Notes: generated by a model not told the origin, from the letters alone. 15,448 nt of DNA from Bacillota bacterium (GCA_021800315.1 JAJYZD010000066.1:1-15448), one strand, 5' to 3'. Numbered from the stretch's first letter, positions 1 to 6,095 are shown. Numbers and translations: made by a program.

Positions 1-298
1 CACCCGGGCATCTCTCCCGGCCAATGTTGGAAAGGCTTTTTACGCACGGCGCACCGCTCGCTGACATCCCCGCTCGCTTTTAACGCCGTGCCACAGGGCA
101 TGGGATTAGGGAAGCATCCCAAGGTGCGATGACCTTCCCAACGTAGCGTGGTTCAATCGCCTAGTCCATCGGCTCCCACACTGAGGCGGGTCATAGCGCG
201 GTAAGGTTGTGCCCGAAGGCAACTCATGCCGCTTTCCCGTCAAAAGACGTAAGCTTGTCGAGTGTCCTCCACAAACCCACGGCTTTAGCCGTGGGATC
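1..298 (-). ncRNA. Candidate HEARO / omega RNA of an IscB-type element
   Basis: No convincing protein is encoded here, but the sequence is rich in nested complementary segments: 44-51 with 84-91 (8 bp), 109-114 with 134-139 (6 bp), 121-125 with 132-136, 4-8 with 16-20, a bulged stem at 206-223, and a perfect 9-bp terminal hairpin at 276-284/287-295. Read on the minus strand, the order and wording (terminal hairpin first, a run around 150-110 with GAACCACGCTACGT and CTAATCCCATGCC, then the GTGGCACGGCGT stem) resemble, from memory, the HEARO family that precedes iscB. In that family the RNA guides the IscB nuclease, and the guide is the sequence 5' of the RNA, here the DNA just right of position 298. 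The iscB gene would then start left of position 1. Alternative: the right end and omega RNA of a TnpB element on the plus strand. The structure is seen; the family assignment is recall and inference. Confidence 0.55.
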
Positions 299-303
299 TA
301 TGA
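1..303 (-). mobile_element. End of an IS200/IS605-superfamily (IscB-like) element, partial
   Basis: The 9-bp palindrome at 276-295 followed by ATCTATGA has the look of the subterminal hairpin ends of IS200/IS605-type elements. The boundary sits 3-10 bases from the stop codon of a disrupted padR gene (stop at 306-308), which fits an insertion edge. No transposase or nuclease gene is inside the window, so the element either continues to the left or is a remnant. The exact boundary (about 296-305) cannot be fixed without an empty-site comparison. Confidence 0.5.
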
Positions 304-305
304 CC

Positions 306-493
306 TTACTCCGACTCTTCGATCTTGCGGATGGATTCTTCCAGCCATTCGATCGAGGCCTTAACGTGCTTGAGGCCGGCCTCCAGGGTCAGGCTCCAGA
401 AGAGCCCGTCCCGCACAAGACCCTCTGCTTTACCTCGTAGCCGGTCATGGGACGGTAGTTCAGGAAGCCCAGCAGGGCGTGTTTCAAAGACAA
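306..493 (-). pseudogene. PadR-family transcriptional regulator, internally deleted remnant
   Basis: From a TTG at 493 (preceded by an AGAGGTG ribosome site) the minus strand encodes SLKHALLGFLNYRPMTGYEV, the classic opening of the PadR winged-helix domain. The frame then fails and reaches a stop after about 35 codons. In the next frame, down to TAA at 306-308, it encodes GLFWSLTLEAG and IEWLEESIRKIEESE, which resembles the C-terminal coiled-coil end of PadR/VirR proteins. Start and end of the gene are therefore both present, but about 100 residues between them are missing; the junction lies near 415-425. PadR proteins are homodimeric repressors, and this remnant lacks the recognition helices and most of the dimer helix, so it should be inactive. 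Its promoter and likely operator survive upstream. Recognition rests on the two end motifs. Confidence 0.7.
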
Positions 494-514
494 CCGGCAG
501 GCACCTCTATCCTT

Positions 515-548
515 ATGGTTTTATGACCATATGGTTATATACAACCAT
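515..548. promoter_or_regulatory. Tandem dyad operator (ATGGT/ACCAT half-sites)
   Basis: Two adjacent inverted repeats are visible: ATGGT at 515-519 with ACCAT at 526-530, and ATGGTT at 531-536 with AACCAT at 543-548. The inner half-sites also form the palindrome ACCATATGGT. The block lies between the -10 region and the ribosome site of the padR remnant, where a PadR autorepressor would bind. Binding by PadR is inferred from position. Confidence 0.5.
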
Positions 549-567
549 GGCCGGATAGATTTGTCAA
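538..567 (-). promoter_or_regulatory. Promoter of the padR remnant
   Basis: On the minus strand a perfect -35 TTGACA (562-567) is followed 18-20 bases later by an AT-rich -10 region (TGTATATA, about 538-545). It overlaps the right-hand dyad of the operator. As the padR body is broken, the main remaining transcript from this promoter would run through 306 into the structured RNA at 1-298. Confidence 0.55.
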
Positions 568-666
568 GGGAAAATTTCCTGGATGCCATTTTTCGTCAGG
601 CGGGATCCAAAAGGGAAAATGGCCGTCGGGCTGGTAAATGCGGTCTGTTTCCCAGGTAAAAGGTAA

Positions 667-729
667 GGGGCCCTCCGTTCGCCCGGCCAAACGCCGTTTG
701 GTGGCTATCAGCCCGCCGTCAAGGGCCCC
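667..729 (+). promoter_or_regulatory. Possible structured leader RNA (three-stem fold)
   Basis: GGGGCCCT (667-674) pairs with AGGGCCCC (722-729). Inside this closing stem sit the hairpin CCAAAC/GTTTGG (687-692/696-701) and a small GGC/GCC hairpin (703-713), which together would make a three-way junction. About 75 bases downstream a palindrome (805-816) followed by A and T runs could act as an expression platform. I do not recognise a known riboswitch class. Chance pairing in GC-rich DNA is a real alternative. Confidence 0.25.
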
Positions 730-860
730 GATCCGCTGAAAACTCCCAGTGGTTTTCCCGGTTCAAGCAGGAACGGCACCGGCTGCAGCCAATACATACA
801 AAGACACCCGCGGGTGAAAACTTTTTTCCAACCCGGCCGGAAAGGAGACATGATCATCCC

Positions 861-1358
861 TTGCTGAATTCAACCGCGCAAAACTGGCTGAAGGGCTTGC
901 ACATCTCCTTCGGCGCCGCCTGGATCGGCGCCGGCGCCTCCATCCTGCTTTTGTCCTACGTCAAGGGCTTTCCCGGCGACGAACTCTATGCCGTAAGCGC
1001 CGCTCAAAAGTTTCTGGACGATAGAATCGTCGTTCCCGCCGCCTACGGCTCCCTGATCACCGGAATCCTGTACTCCTGGCTCACCGAGTGGGGTTTCTTC
1101 AAGTTTACCTGGGTCGCGGTCAAGTGGGTGCTCATGGTCGCCCAGATCGTCTTCGCCTCCGCCTGGCTGGGACGCTGGATCAATGACGCGGCGGCCATAA
1201 CGGCGGCCCGAAAGGGCATGGCCCCGCTCAATCCCGCCTACCTGCACGACCAACTGATGATAGCCCGGTTCGGCCCCCTGCAGGTCGCATTCCTGGTGGT
1301 CATGGTGTTTGTAGCGGTGCTTAAGCCCTGGGGGAAAAGGAACCGGCGGCCGGCCTGA
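861..1358 (+). CDS. DUF2269-like integral membrane protein
   Basis: This is a 165-residue hydrophobic protein with four predicted membrane helices (about residues 12-34, 56-78, 82-104 and 137-158) and a basic C-terminal tail. The pattern (LHISFGAAWIGAGA near the start, an Asp-rich loop, then GFFKFTWVAVKWVLM) resembles the DUF2269 family of small predicted membrane proteins of unknown function. The start is TTG at 861, chosen because AAAGGAG lies at 841-847 and an ATG at 850 opens a frame that stops after five codons. The nitroreductase gene follows 40 bases downstream with its own ribosome site, so the two probably form an operon. The location in the cytoplasmic membrane is clear; the biochemical role is unknown. 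A link to the flavoprotein next door is only contextual. Confidence 0.75.
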   Translation: MLNSTAQNWLKGLHISFGAAWIGAGASILLLSYVKGFPGDELYAVSAAQKFLDDRIVVPAAYGSLITGILYSWLTEWGFFKFTWVAVKWVLMVAQIVFASAWLGRWINDAAAITAARKGMAPLNPAYLHDQLMIARFGPLQVAFLVVMVFVAVLKPWGKRNRRPA

Positions 1359-1398
1359 TACCAGACCTCGCACGGGAGAGAGAGGGGAGTGGGGAAAC

Positions 1399-2208
1399 AT
1401 GGACATACCGTTTGAAGCCTGGTACGCGACCATCGCCGCGCGCCGTTCCCGGCGCCGCTTCGACCCCGCCCTGCCGGATGGAACCCTGCTGGAGCGGATG
1501 CGCGAGGTCTGCGAACAATTCCGCCCCTTCCCGGGTGTCCGGGCCGTTTTGGTCACCCGGGCGGCGGAAGACGTATTCAAGGGATTGGCCGGGGCCTACG
1601 GCAAGGTCAAGGACGCCCCCGCGTTCGTCGCCTTCATCGGACGGGCCGACGACCCGGCCGTTCAGGAGAAGGTGGGTTACCTGGGGGAAGGAATCGTCCT
1701 GGAGGCCACGTCTTTGGGCCTGGGGACCTGCTGGGTGGGCGGCTTCTTCCGGCCGGAGGTGGCGGCTGCCCTGGCCGGAGCCGCGAGCGGAGAGATAATC
1801 CCGGCGGTGACACCCCTGGGGAACCCGGTGGCAGCGTGGACGGCGGAGGAACGTCTGATGACCGGTTTCGGGCGCACCCACCGGCGCAAACCTTTGACCG
1901 CGTTGGTCGCCGGGATGCCGGAGCCGGAGTGGCCGGCCTGGGTGAGGCAGGGTCTTACGGCCGCCAGGCTGGCTCCTTCGGCGGTCAACCGGCAGCCCTG
2001 GCGCTTCCGGGTGGCGGGGGACTCGGTCACCGTGGCGGTGGATGATCCCAGGAACAGTTATCACATCTCCAAGCGGCTGGATTGCGGCATAGCCATGCTG
2101 CACCTGGAGGTGGGCGCGCAAAAGGCCGGTGGGAAGGGCCGGTGGGAATTCCTGGCCGAACCCCGGGTAGCCCGCTTCGCGGTGGCCGGAACAACGAATC
2201 CGGATTAA
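1399..2208 (+). CDS. Nitroreductase family protein (TM1586 type)
   Basis: A 269-residue protein made of two tandem nitroreductase-like halves, as in the putative TM nitroreductase (TM1586-like) family. The N-terminal half starts AARRSRRRFDPALP, matching the usual RRSVRxF flavin-binding opening, and continues to EATSLGLGTCWVGGFF (about residues 103-118). The C-terminal half has LAPSAVNRQPWRF (about 191-203), the familiar flavin-contacting SxxNxQPW motif, and ends with a GIAMLHLEVGAQ segment. Such proteins bind FMN and reduce unknown substrates with NAD(P)H. ATG at 1399 is preceded by GAGGGGAGTGGGG. It lies 40 bases after the DUF2269-like gene and 57 bases before rpsT, which has its own promoter. 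The specific substrate cannot be read from sequence. Confidence 0.82.
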   Translation: MDIPFEAWYATIAARRSRRRFDPALPDGTLLERMREVCEQFRPFPGVRAVLVTRAAEDVFKGLAGAYGKVKDAPAFVAFIGRADDPAVQEKVGYLGEGIVLEATSLGLGTCWVGGFFRPEVAAALAGAASGEIIPAVTPLGNPVAAWTAEERLMTGFGRTHRRKPLTALVAGMPEPEWPAWVRQGLTAARLAPSAVNRQPWRFRVAGDSVTVAVDDPRNSYHISKRLDCGIAMLHLEVGAQKAGGKGRWEFLAEPRVARFAVAGTTNPD

Positions 2209-2211
2209 TGC

Positions 2212-2241
2212 TTGCTTTCTTACCACTTGGTATAGTAAAAT
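2212..2241 (+). promoter_or_regulatory. rpsT promoter
   Basis: TTGCTT (2212-2217), an 18-base spacer and TAAAAT (2236-2241) give a good sigma-70-type promoter just downstream of the nitroreductase stop and 25 bases before the rpsT start. The leader is too short for an elaborate attenuator. Confidence 0.6.
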
Positions 2242-2265
2242 GTTCAGCGTTGGGAGGTGAACACA

Positions 2266-2535
2266 TTGCCTAACATAAAGTCAGCCGAAAAACGGGTGGA
2301 ACTGGCCCGCAAGCGTACCGCGCGCAACGCCGCCATAAAATCGGCCACCCGGACCGCGGTGAAAAAGTTTGAAACGGCTTTCGGGCAGCACGACGCCCCC
2401 GCGACGGCCGCCAGCTTCAAGAAGGCCGCTATTGCCTTGGACAAAGCGGTTTCCAAGGGTGTACTGCACAAGAACACGGCCGCCCGTAAAAAGTCCCGGC
2501 TCGCCAAGAAAGCCAACAAACTGGCCCAGGCTTAA
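2266..2535 (+). CDS. rpsT: 30S ribosomal protein S20
   Basis: An 89-residue very basic protein opening MPNIKSAEKRVELARKRTAR and continuing with alternating Lys/Ala helices, including GVLHKNTAARKKSRLAKKAN near the C-terminus. This is the full-length S20 pattern; S20 is a three-helix protein that binds 16S rRNA in the 30S body. The start is the TTG at 2266: GGGAGGTG (2252-2259) sits at ideal distance, and the in-frame GTG at 2257 lies inside that ribosome site. TTG starts are common for rpsT in Firmicutes. The stop TAA (2533-2535) overlaps, on the opposite strand, the stop of holA. Confidence 0.97.
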   Translation: MPNIKSAEKRVELARKRTARNAAIKSATRTAVKKFETAFGQHDAPATAASFKKAAIALDKAVSKGVLHKNTAARKKSRLAKKANKLAQA

Positions 2536-3581
2536 GCCTTTCCAGGACCGCCCGCCGGGCGGTCCCGCTTTGCGGCCATGGACAGCAGGAAGTCGAAAAA
2601 GCCCGGGTAAAACTCCTGCCGGCCCGTCTTGATGCCGGCGTCCAGTCCGGCCAGCCCGGCCAGGGCGCTTTCCATCTGGACGGCCGTGAAGCGGCCTGAA
2701 CTCTCCCACACTTTGCGCGCCACGAAGGGGTGCAACTTGTTCCTGGTCCCGAACTCCTGGCCGGTGCCCCCGGACCGGCGCCATTCCACCGCCAGCAGGA
2801 TGAGCCGCATCTGCCTGGCGACCATGGTGAGGATGAGCTGGGGCGGCTCTCTCATGGCCATCAACTCGTCAATGCCCTCCATGGCACCGGACCACTTCTT
2901 CTCCGCGACGGCGTCCACCACGGCGAAGATATTCTCCTCCACCCAGCGGGATCCCACCGCGGCGAGGACCTTTTCGTCGATCCTCTTTTCCTCCCAGGCA
3001 TAAAGAACGGCTTTGTTCAACTCGTTGTCGATCATCTGCAGGCTGCGGCCGCAGGACACCATGAGGATGTCGACCGCGCCGCGCGTGATTTGAAAACCTT
3101 CCCGCTTCAAGCGCTCGGTGATCCAGCGGCCCAGTTCCCGCGCGTCGGGGGCCGCGAACTCGAGGACCAGACCGGTCGCATCCACCGCCTTGAACAGGAC
3201 CCGGCGGCGGTCCACGGTTTCCCCGGCCAGGAAAACCAGGCAGGCCCCGGGTAACGGCTTTTTTATGTAAGCGGTCAGTTTGTCCGCATCAAACCCCTTC
3301 TCCCCCTCCTGGGAACGGAAAAAGGGGGCGTTTCTCACCACCACCAGGCGCCACCCGGCCGCCACCGGAGGTGTCCGGATGCAGCCGAGGATTTCCGGGG
3401 GAGGGCACTCTTCACCGTCGAGCACATCCAGGTTGAACGGGTCGCCCACCCCGCCCAGCAGCTTCTTCTGCAACAGGGCCAGGGCCCGGTCGCGCAGAAA
3501 GTCCTCCTTGCCGTAAAACAGGTAGACCGGGGCGATCTTGCCCCCGGCCAGATCCGTCCGCAGACGGTCGAAGGAACTCAA
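2532..3581 (-). CDS. holA: DNA polymerase III, delta subunit
   Basis: A 349-residue protein with the N-terminal hallmark PVYLFYGKEDFLRDRALALL of the clamp-loader delta subunit, an AAA+-like fold in which GKED replaces a true Walker A. Further family-like segments are LVVVRNAPFF (about 80-89), VDILMVSCGRSLQMIDNELNKAVLYA (central; shown only by its ends VDILM and NELNK for alignment) and MVARQMRLILLA (about 255-266). Delta opens the beta sliding clamp during loading at the replication fork. Length is normal (about 340). The start is TTG at 3581, overlapping the TGA of the upstream thiamine-binding protein gene by 4 bp (TTGA) with GGGGG about 8 bases ahead, which implies translational coupling. 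holA facing rpsT is a common Firmicute arrangement, and it supports the call. The terminal tail DRPAGGPGKA is the part that doubles as the rpsT terminator. Confidence 0.92.
   Translation of the reverse strand: MSSFDRLRTDLAGGKIAPVYLFYGKEDFLRDRALALLQKKLLGGVGDPFNLDVLDGEECPPPEILGCIRTPPVAAGWRLVVVRNAPFFRSQEGEKGFDADKLTAYIKKPLPGACLVFLAGETVDRRRVLFKAVDATGLVLEFAAPDARELGRWITERLKREGFQITRGAVDILMVSCGRSLQMIDNELNKAVLYAWEEKRIDEKVLAAVGSRWVEENIFAVVDAVAEKKWSGAMEGIDELMAMREPPQLILTMVARQMRLILLAVEWRRSGGTGQEFGTRNKLHPFVARKVWESSGRFTAVQMESALAGLAGLDAGIKTGRQEFYPGFFDFLLSMAAKRDRPAGGPGKA
2545..2571 (+). terminator. Probable rpsT terminator inside the holA 3' end
   Basis: GGACCGCCC (2545-2553) and GGGCGGTCC (2557-2565) form a perfect 9-bp stem with a 3-base loop, followed by CGCTTT. 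It starts 10 bases after the rpsT stop and lies wholly within the holA coding sequence, in codons for its last residues. The T tract is poor, so efficiency is uncertain. Confidence 0.5.
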
Positions 3582-3889
3582 TGGGTATCCCCCTTCATCC
3601 GGGCCTCCACGGCGGCCACCTTGCCCTGGATCGAAAGCGTCCGGTCACGCCGGTCGTCGATGCGCAAGGTGGTTACCACCCGGTCCACCCCCCTGGCAAA
3701 GGTCTGCTCGTGCATGCGCCGGGCCAAGGCCAGCAGCAGGGACAACTCCCCCTCCATGATCGTTCCCATGGCCGTCAGTTGGTACTTGACCGGCTGGCCC
3801 TCCAGCACGGCCAGACAACCGGCGACGTAGGCGCTGATGCTGGCCGAAGGCGTCCCCACCGGCACGACGGTAATCTCCACAAGCGCCAC
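3578..3889 (-). CDS. MTH1187-type thiamine-binding protein
   Basis: A 103-residue protein beginning ALVEITVVPVGTPSASISAY and containing YQLTAMGTIMEGEL (about 37-50), the signature of the MTH1187/YqgV-like family (thiamine-binding superfamily). These are small ferredoxin-like-fold oligomers. Some members bind thiamine or its analogues, and most have no assigned role. The start is GTG at 3889 with GGGGGGTG about 10 bases upstream. It overlaps the holA start by 4 bp, so it is probably co-transcribed with holA, and it lies 89 bases downstream of the MOSC gene on the same strand. I see no thiamine gene nearby and no THI-box leader, so a link to thiamine here rests on family membership alone. Confidence 0.82.
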   Translation of the reverse strand: MALVEITVVPVGTPSASISAYVAGCLAVLEGQPVKYQLTAMGTIMEGELSLLLALARRMHEQTFARGVDRVVTTLRIDDRRDRTLSIQGKVAAVEARMKGDTH

Positions 3890-3978
3890 TTACGCTGCAC
3901 CCCCCAAGTTTTCCCCGGAACAATTTGGAAGCAACCTTACTCCTGACACATAAAACAACGCCCAACCGGCCCAAGCCG

Positions 3979-4425
3979 TCAAGCGCCGCTCGCAGTCAGC
4001 ACCCGCACTTCATCCCCGACCCGCACGGTACCCCCCGTCAGGACGCGGACGAAAATGCCTTCGCGGGGCATGACGCAGTCGCCGGTGAGCTTGAAGATGG
4101 CGCAACCGGCGTGGCACTTCTTGCCGATCTGGGTTACTTCGCCCACCGCTTCCCCTCCCAGGGCGAGCCTGGTGCCGATCGGCAGTTCGTGCAGGACCAG
4201 GCCTTCCACGGTCAGGTTCTCGGCGAAATCGCCGGGTCCGACGTCCAGTCCCTTCTCCCGCATCCGTCCGATACTCTCCACCGCCAGCAGGCTGACCTGA
4301 CGGTGCCAGGGCCCGGCGTGGGCATCCCCTTCGAGACCCCATTCGGGCACCATGCGGCCTTCACCGACGTTCTCCTTGCGGACCCCTTTATCCTTGCTGG
4401 TGCAGACGGCCGTTATCCTGGCCAC
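3979..4425 (-). CDS. MOSC domain protein (molybdenum cofactor sulfur/metal handling)
   Basis: A 148-residue single-domain MOSC protein, the stand-alone form found beside moa/mog genes. Visible features are ITAVCTSKDKG at the N-terminus, GLEGDAHAGPWHRQVSLL (about 30-47), GDFAENLTVEGL (65-76), and the cysteine-bearing stretch with C104, C108 and C117 ending in DCVMPREGIFVRVL. MOSC domains carry sulfur or bind the pterin cofactor; C117 is the position usually conserved. The GTG start at 4425 lies inside moaC (13-bp overlap) with GGGGGGAAGG just ahead, so it is the third gene of the moaA-moaC operon. It probably acts late in Moco (or tungsten cofactor) assembly in the cytoplasm. A fused MogA/MoaB domain, often present in relatives, is absent here. 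Confidence 0.85.
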   Translation of the reverse strand: MARITAVCTSKDKGVRKENVGEGRMVPEWGLEGDAHAGPWHRQVSLLAVESIGRMREKGLDVGPGDFAENLTVEGLVLHELPIGTRLALGGEAVGEVTQIGKKCHAGCAIFKLTGDCVMPREGIFVRVLTGGTVRVGDEVRVLTASGA

Positions 4426-4907
4426 GGTCCTTCCCCCCCGCGCCGGTAGGCGCCGCTACGCCCACCGGTTTTTTCCACCAGGCGGACCCGCTCGATGGAC
4501 ATGGACCGATCCACCGCCTTCAACATGTCGTAAACCGTCAGAGCGGCGACGGACACGGCCGTGAGGGCCTCCATCTCCACGCCCGTCCTGCCTTCCGTAC
4601 TCACCCCGGCCTCAATGAGCACCCGGTCCGGCGCCATTGGTACCATGTCCACCCTGATCCCGGTCAGGGGCAGGGGGTGGGCCAGGGGGATGAGGCGCCC
4701 CGTTTCCTTGGCCGCCATGATGCCGGCCACTCTCGCCGCCGCCAGCACGTCGCCCTTGGCCGCGCCGCCCGCGACCAGGAGATCCAGCGTCGCCGCAGCC
4801 ATGACCACCTCGCCCCGGGCGACGGCTTCCCGCCTGGTGACCGGCTTGTTCCCCACATCCACCATGCGGGCCCGGCCGCGGTTGTCCAGATGCGTCAATT
4901 CCGCCAT
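4413..4907 (-). CDS. moaC: Cyclic pyranopterin monophosphate synthase accessory protein
   Basis: A 164-residue protein covering the whole MoaC family. Visible are MVDVGNKPVTRREAVA (15-30), KGDVLAAARVAGIMAAKET (51-69), LIPLAHPLPLTG (72-83) and GVEMEALTAVSVAALTVYDM (109-128), followed by KAVDR. MoaC converts the 3',8-cyclo-GTP made by MoaA into cyclic pyranopterin monophosphate; the Lys at about 51, Asp127 and Lys130 correspond to the conserved active-site positions. ATG at 4907 is preceded by GGGAGGGTGAGG and lies 5 bases after the moaA stop. The open frame extends far upstream, but that is the shadow of moaA and has no homology. The downstream MOSC gene overlaps its end. Confidence 0.95.
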   Translation of the reverse strand: MAELTHLDNRGRARMVDVGNKPVTRREAVARGEVVMAAATLDLLVAGGAAKGDVLAAARVAGIMAAKETGRLIPLAHPLPLTGIRVDMVPMAPDRVLIEAGVSTEGRTGVEMEALTAVSVAALTVYDMLKAVDRSMSIERVRLVEKTGGRSGAYRRGGEGPWPG

Positions 4908-4912
4908 GATCC

Positions 4913-5893
4913 TCACCCTCCCAGTTGGGACATGGAGCGTTGATCCCGCCAGCCGCCGTCCAACCGGTGGCCGGACGGCTTCCCGGCCGCGGCAATCCGG
5001 ATGACGTCCGCCAATTCCGCGATGGATGCCCCGCCCCGCACGAGTTCCCGGACATCCGTCTCCGCGGCGTGGTAGAGGCACGGGCGCAAAGCCCCGGTGG
5101 CGGTCAGGCGCAACCGGTTGCAACTCCCGCAAAAATGGTCGGACAGCGCCGGGATAAAGCCGACCGTCCCCTGGGCCCCCGGCAGACGGAAATAGCGGGC
5201 CGGACCACCGCCCGCCGGCGGGTGGGCGGGTTCCCAATCCCCCCAGCCGGCCAGCTTCTCCCTGATGACGGCCGCCGTGACCAGGCGGTCCGGCGCCCAC
5301 CCGGCGGCAAAACGGATAGGCATCAGCTCGATGAACCGGACGTGCAGAGCCCGGTCCAGGGTCAGACGGGCCAGGTCCTCCACCTCGTCGTCGTTGACGC
5401 CCCGCACGAGCACGGTGTTGATCTTGACCGGGGCCAGCCCCTCCGCCAGGGCCGCCTCTATGCCCCGCCAAACCCGGTCCAGGTCGCCGCCGCGGGTTAT
5501 GGCCGCGTAGCGCTCCGGCCGCAGGGTATCCAAACTTATATTCACCCGGGCCAAGCCCGCCGCCTTCAGTTCCCCGGCCATGCCGGCCAGGAGGACGCCG
5601 TTGGTGGTCAGGGCGATATCCAAATCGGCGCGAAGGCCGGCCACCGTCCGGATGAGACCGGGCAGCCCCTTGCGCAGAAGCGGCTCCCCGCCGGTAAAAC
5701 GGACCCGCCGGACGCCGGCTGTCGTCGCCGCCTCGATCAGGCGCGCAAACTCCTCCAGAGTCAGGATCCGGCCCCGGTCCACCAGGGGCACCCCGTCCTC
5801 CGGCATGCAGTAGAAGCAGCGCAGGTTGCAGCGATCGGTAACCGAAACCCTGAGATAATCTATCCGCCGGCCCAGCTTATCCTGCAAGGTCAT
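4913..5893 (-). CDS. moaA: GTP 3',8-cyclase (radical SAM)
   Basis: A 326-residue MoaA with both iron-sulfur sites: the radical-SAM motif C22-x3-C26-x2-C29 and the C-terminal cluster C255-x2-C258-x13-C272, followed by NRLRLTATGALRPCL-type context. FTGGEPLLRKG (66-76) is the SAM-binding segment, and the chain ends in the Gly-Gly tail (325-326) needed for catalysis. It converts GTP to 3',8-cyclo-7,8-dihydro-GTP, the first step of molybdenum-cofactor synthesis. ATG at 5893 follows GGGAG. It heads the operon moaA-moaC-MOSC on the minus strand and is transcribed from a promoter with TATAAT at 6031-6036, where a dyad suggests control. No Moco riboswitch is recognisable in the roughly 140-base leader. 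Confidence 0.96.
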   Translation of the reverse strand: MTLQDKLGRRIDYLRVSVTDRCNLRCFYCMPEDGVPLVDRGRILTLEEFARLIEAATTAGVRRVRFTGGEPLLRKGLPGLIRTVAGLRADLDIALTTNGVLLAGMAGELKAAGLARVNISLDTLRPERYAAITRGGDLDRVWRGIEAALAEGLAPVKINTVLVRGVNDDEVEDLARLTLDRALHVRFIELMPIRFAAGWAPDRLVTAAVIREKLAGWGDWEPAHPPAGGGPARYFRLPGAQGTVGFIPALSDHFCGSCNRLRLTATGALRPCLYHAAETDVRELVRGGASIAELADVIRIAAAGKPSGHRLDGGWRDQRSMSQLGG

Positions 5894-6010
5894 CCACTCC
5901 CGTCAGTACGTATCGCCGTAGCCGGACAGGACCTGCGCGCCGGTAGCCGGCCGCCCGTATCCGGCACCCGTGTAAGAGCGGGCGTGGGCTTCACCCGGCC
6001 TGACGCCTCC

Positions 6011-6056
6011 CCTTGTCTTTCCTGGCCAATATTATATACCGGCGGGGAAGACAAGG
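6011..6056 (-). promoter_or_regulatory. moaA promoter with overlapping dyad operator
   Basis: On the minus strand a consensus -10 TATAAT lies at 6031-6036; the -35 region is poor, which suits an activated or repressible promoter. Two arms, 6011-6022 (CCTTGTCTTTCC) and 6045-6056 (GGGAAGACAAGG), form an inverted repeat matching at 11 of 12 positions and centred within the -10 box. Such a site could hold a molybdate- or redox-sensing regulator; the identity is unknown. Confidence 0.5.
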
Positions 6057-6095
6057 AAAGACCCCCTTTTAGCGGGCACTGGTCCGGGGAATATC

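Larger units (their letters stand above)
494..860. other. Gene-poor leader between padR remnant and DUF2269 gene
   Basis: No reading frame here is convincing. The left part holds the padR promoter and operator. The right part holds a nested stem structure (667-729), a short GAAAAC/GTTTTC hairpin near 738-760, the palindromes GGCTGCAGCC (781-790) and CACCCGCGGGTG (805-816), the latter followed by AAAACTTTTTT. A ribosome site AAAGGAG (841-847) then serves the gene starting at 861. I see no clear plus-strand promoter. Confidence 0.5.

Noticed and set aside
1..298. Reading the left edge as the right end and omega RNA of a TnpB element on the plus strand
   Set aside because: No TnpB C-terminal codons (zinc ribbon, DRDxNAA) are present in any frame here, and the order of stems fits HEARO on the minus strand better. 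It stays as the main alternative.
207..558. Small plus-strand reading frames over the RNA and padR remnant
   Set aside because: They run antisense to the padR remnant or across the structured RNA, lack ribosome sites and show no recognisable motif.
870..2266. Long minus-strand frames opposite the DUF2269 and nitroreductase genes
   Set aside because: Antisense shadows of GC-rich genes, dominated by Arg, Gly and Pro, with no family pattern.
4908..5471. N-terminal extension of the moaC frame
   Set aside because: It is out-of-frame moaA sequence; MoaC homology begins at 4907 with a proper ribosome site.
5894..6030. Moco riboswitch in the moaA leader
   Set aside because: I could not find the conserved Moco-motif segments or a convincing multi-stem fold; only the promoter dyad is clear.
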